This document shows positions 12,131-14,203 of a stretch of 14,203 bases of DNA, piece after piece. The translations under genes were made by a program, and so were the position numbers. Origin of the DNA: Bacteroidales bacterium (lineage in GTDB: Bacteria; Bacteroidota; Bacteroidia; Bacteroidales; UBA7960); contig PWIY01000070.1 in assembly GCA_003560215.1 (NCBI GenBank), forward strand, positions 1-14,203. Direction: 5' to 3'. A model generated the notes under the pieces. That model saw nothing but the letters and a program-made list of their open reading frames with translations, searched no databases and had not been told where the DNA came from. The first letter of the stretch is position 1; each line of letters opens with the position of its first letter.

Positions 12131-14203
12131 TTATTTTTTTTCTTCTTCAGCCGTTGTTTCTTTTTCCTTGTTCTTGGACTCCATCAGCAGCTGATACTCT
12201 TCCATTGAACCGACAATGATGTTTCCGTATTCACGCAAACCGGTACCGGCCGGAATCTGATGTCCTACAATCACATTTTCTTTCAGTCCTTTCAGGCCGT
12301 CAGTCTTCGCATTCACGGCAGCATCAGTCAGTACTTTGGTGGTTTCCTGGAAGGAAGCGGCAGAAATAAAGCTCTGTGTCTGCAGAGAAGCTTTGGTAAT
12401 CCCCTGCAGTTGCTGACGTGCAGTGGCTCCCCTGGCCTCTCTGGCAGAAACCAGTTTTTTATCTTTTCGCTTAAGGAGTGAGTTTTCGTCGCGCAGCTTC
12501 CTGGCAGTAATGATCTGCCCTGCTTTCAGTGACGAATCACCAGGCTCCTCAACCACTTTCTTGCCAAAAATCTCATCGTTCTCCTCCATGAAAGCGACCT
12601 TGTTGACAATTTCATTCTCAAGGAAACGCGTGTCACCCGGATCTTCAATAATCACCTTGCGCATCATCTGGCGAACAATGATCTCGAAGTGCTTGTCGTT
12701 GATCTTCACACCCTGCATGCGGTATACCTCCTGCACCTCGTTCACAATGTATTCCTGAACCGCCGTAGGCCCTTTAATGGACAGGATGTCGGCAGGGGTT
12801 GTCGGACCATCTGAAAGGGGTGTACCCGCTTTCACAAAGTCATTTTCCTGTGCAAGAATCTGCTTGGTCAGCGGAACCAGATAACGCTTTTCATCCCCGG
12901 TTTTAGAGGTAATGATCACCTCCCTGTTGCCGCGCTTGATCTTCTTGCCAAAGGAAACAACACCGTCAATCTCAGATACAACAGCAGGATCAGATGGGTT
13001 TCGTGCCTCAAAAAGCTCCGTGATCCGTGGCAAACCACCGGTAATGTCACCGGATTTACCAACAGCCCGTGGAATTTTGGCAATGATGGTACCGGGTTTT
13101 ACTTCCTTATTGTCAGTGATCACCACATGGGCACCCACAGGCATATCATAAATCCTGAGAATTTCTCCGTCATTACTGACAATACTCAGTGACGGGTTCC
13201 GGGTCTTATCTTTGGACTCGGTGATCACCTTCTCATGATAACCGGTTTGTTCGTCAGAGTCTGTACGGTAAGTGGTACCCTCAATCATGTTGTTGTAAAC
13301 CACTTTACCCGTTTTATCCGATACGATCACGGCATTGTAAGGATCCCATTCACAGATCAGGTCTCCTTTTTTCACCTCATCACCATCTTTATTATACAGG
13401 TTTGCACCATAAGGAATATTCTGGCTGGTGAGCACCATCTGGGTGTTCTTGTCCACAATACGCATCTCAGCTGAACGACCGATTACAACCTGGTACTCCC
13501 TGCCTTCCTCATTGGTAAAGGGAACCGAGCGAAGCTCGTCGATCTCCAGCACCCCGTCATATTTGGCATTGACTTTGGAGGCTGTAGCAATATTTGAGGC
13601 GGTACCACCAACATGGAATGTACGGAGGGTCAGCTGCGTACCGGGCTCACCGATTGATTGAGCGGCAATCACACCAACCGACTCTCCTTTCTGCACCATC
13701 CGGCCTGTGGCCAGGCTCCTTCCGTAACATCTGGCACATACACCTACTTTGGATTCGCAGGTGAGCACCGAGCGGATCTCTACCGCTTCAATGGGGGAGT
13801 CTTCAATCACCTGGCAAATTTCCTCGGTCAGCTCACCGCCGGCCTCAACAATCAGTTTGCCGGTGGTGGGGTGATAAATATCATGGAGACTGTTACGCCC
13901 AAGTATTCGGTCGTACAGGGTTTCCACGGTCTCTTCGTTGTTCTTGAGCGCAGTAGCCGTGAGCCCCCTGAGTGTACCACAGTCTTTCTCAGTAATGATC
14001 ACATCTTGTGCCACATCGACCAGACGACGGGTCAGGTAACCGGCATCAGCCGTTTTAAGAGCTGTATCTGCCAGACCCTTACGGGCACCGTGTGTGGAGA
14101 TAAAGTACTCAAGTACCGAAAGTCCTTCTTTAAAGTTTGAGAGGATGGGGTTCTCAATAATCTCACCGCCATTGGCACCAGACTTCTGGGGTTTGGCCAT
14201 AAG
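12131..14203 (-). CDS. rpoC: DNA-directed RNA polymerase subunit beta' (C-terminal part, cut by window edge)
   Basis: The last ~690 residues of RNA polymerase beta'; the frame is open through the right edge, so the 5' part lies beyond the window and the Met near 14200 is internal. The first residues (EGLSVLEYFISTHGARKGLADTALKTADAGYLTRRLVDV) belong to the bridge-helix region. The second zinc site is complete (Cys74 in EKDCGT, then CESKVGVCARC with Cys148, Cys155 and Cys158 of the fragment). The trigger loop follows, with GVIAAQSIGEPGTQLTLRTFH (176-196). The end of the protein contains the GHQIPAGTGLREY and GSMEEY segments and an acidic/Lys-rich tail. DUF3467 follows after 6 bp. Confidence 0.98.
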   Translation of the reverse strand, partial: LMAKPQKSGANGGEIIENPILSNFKEGLSVLEYFISTHGARKGLADTALKTADAGYLTRRLVDVAQDVIITEKDCGTLRGLTATALKNNEETVETLYDRILGRNSLHDIYHPTTGKLIVEAGGELTEEICQVIEDSPIEAVEIRSVLTCESKVGVCARCYGRSLATGRMVQKGESVGVIAAQSIGEPGTQLTLRTFHVGGTASNIATASKVNAKYDGVLEIDELRSVPFTNEEGREYQVVIGRSAEMRIVDKNTQMVLTSQNIPYGANLYNKDGDEVKKGDLICEWDPYNAVIVSDKTGKVVYNNMIEGTTYRTDSDEQTGYHEKVITESKDKTRNPSLSIVSNDGEILRIYDMPVGAHVVITDNKEVKPGTIIAKIPRAVGKSGDITGGLPRITELFEARNPSDPAVVSEIDGVVSFGKKIKRGNREVIITSKTGDEKRYLVPLTKQILAQENDFVKAGTPLSDGPTTPADILSIKGPTAVQEYIVNEVQEVYRMQGVKINDKHFEIIVRQMMRKVIIEDPGDTRFLENEIVNKVAFMEENDEIFGKKVVEEPGDSSLKAGQIITARKLRDENSLLKRKDKKLVSAREARGATARQQLQGITKASLQTQSFISAASFQETTKVLTDAAVNAKTDGLKGLKENVIVGHQIPAGTGLREYGNIIVGSMEEYQLLMESKNKEKETTAEEEKK

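Noticed and set aside
13526..13538. CGAGC-GAA-GCTCG hairpin in rpoC resembling the array units
   Set aside because: It lies in conserved rpoC coding sequence without the GACTAAC tail. GCGAAGC words also occur by chance in other genes here (near 4584 and 8034).

Overview
The window looks like a Bacteroidota chromosome segment. The guaD and mtaD genes have Bacteroidota-type -7 boxes (TAnnTTTG) just upstream of their starts, Shine-Dalgarno sequences are not conspicuous, rpoC is followed directly by a DUF3467 gene, and a TIGR02757 gene and an XRE-S24 (LexA-like) regulator are present. The order cannot be resolved from this sequence alone. I see ten protein genes (one partial), no tRNA or rRNA, no CRISPR and no transposase.

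Layout. (1) 167-1772, minus strand: trmD (tRNA m1G37 methyltransferase) and a TIGR02757/DUF2400 gene. (2) 1877-6150: guaD (guanine deaminase, +), mtaD (MTA/SAH deaminase-type amidohydrolase, -), an exported bleomycin-hydrolase-like C1 peptidase (+) and a trimeric purine nucleoside phosphorylase (+). Three of these four act on purines, so this is a loose purine salvage or catabolism neighbourhood. (3) 6157-11813: an XRE-S24 LexA-like repressor (-) diverges across a 460-bp regulatory and repeat region from dinB (Y-family polymerase, +) and a short DnaE2/ImuC-like C-family polymerase (+). This resembles an SOS-type translesion cassette that lacks ImuA and carries a catalytically intact Y-family enzyme. 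(4) 11810-14203, minus strand: DUF3467 protein and the C-terminal half of rpoC, which enters from the right edge. The dnaE and DUF3467 stop codons overlap.

The most unusual content is non-coding. Almost every larger intergenic space carries its own short tandem repeat: a 22-bp duplication over the guaD stop, a 25-bp x 5.4 array that runs into the mtaD stop, a 21-bp-period direct repeat before the LexA-like gene, a 19-bp x 7 array before dinB, and an array of eleven 24-27 bp hairpin units between dinB and dnaE. In the hairpin array the stems change while pairing is mostly kept (for example GAGTGC/GCACTC, GGAGGC/GCCTCC, GTGGC/GCCAC, GGGTGC/GCACCC), loops are GAA, GCA or GTCA, and most units begin with GGAG. 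This is the layout of REP elements. The array also runs into dinB and supplies its last ~33 codons and its stop.
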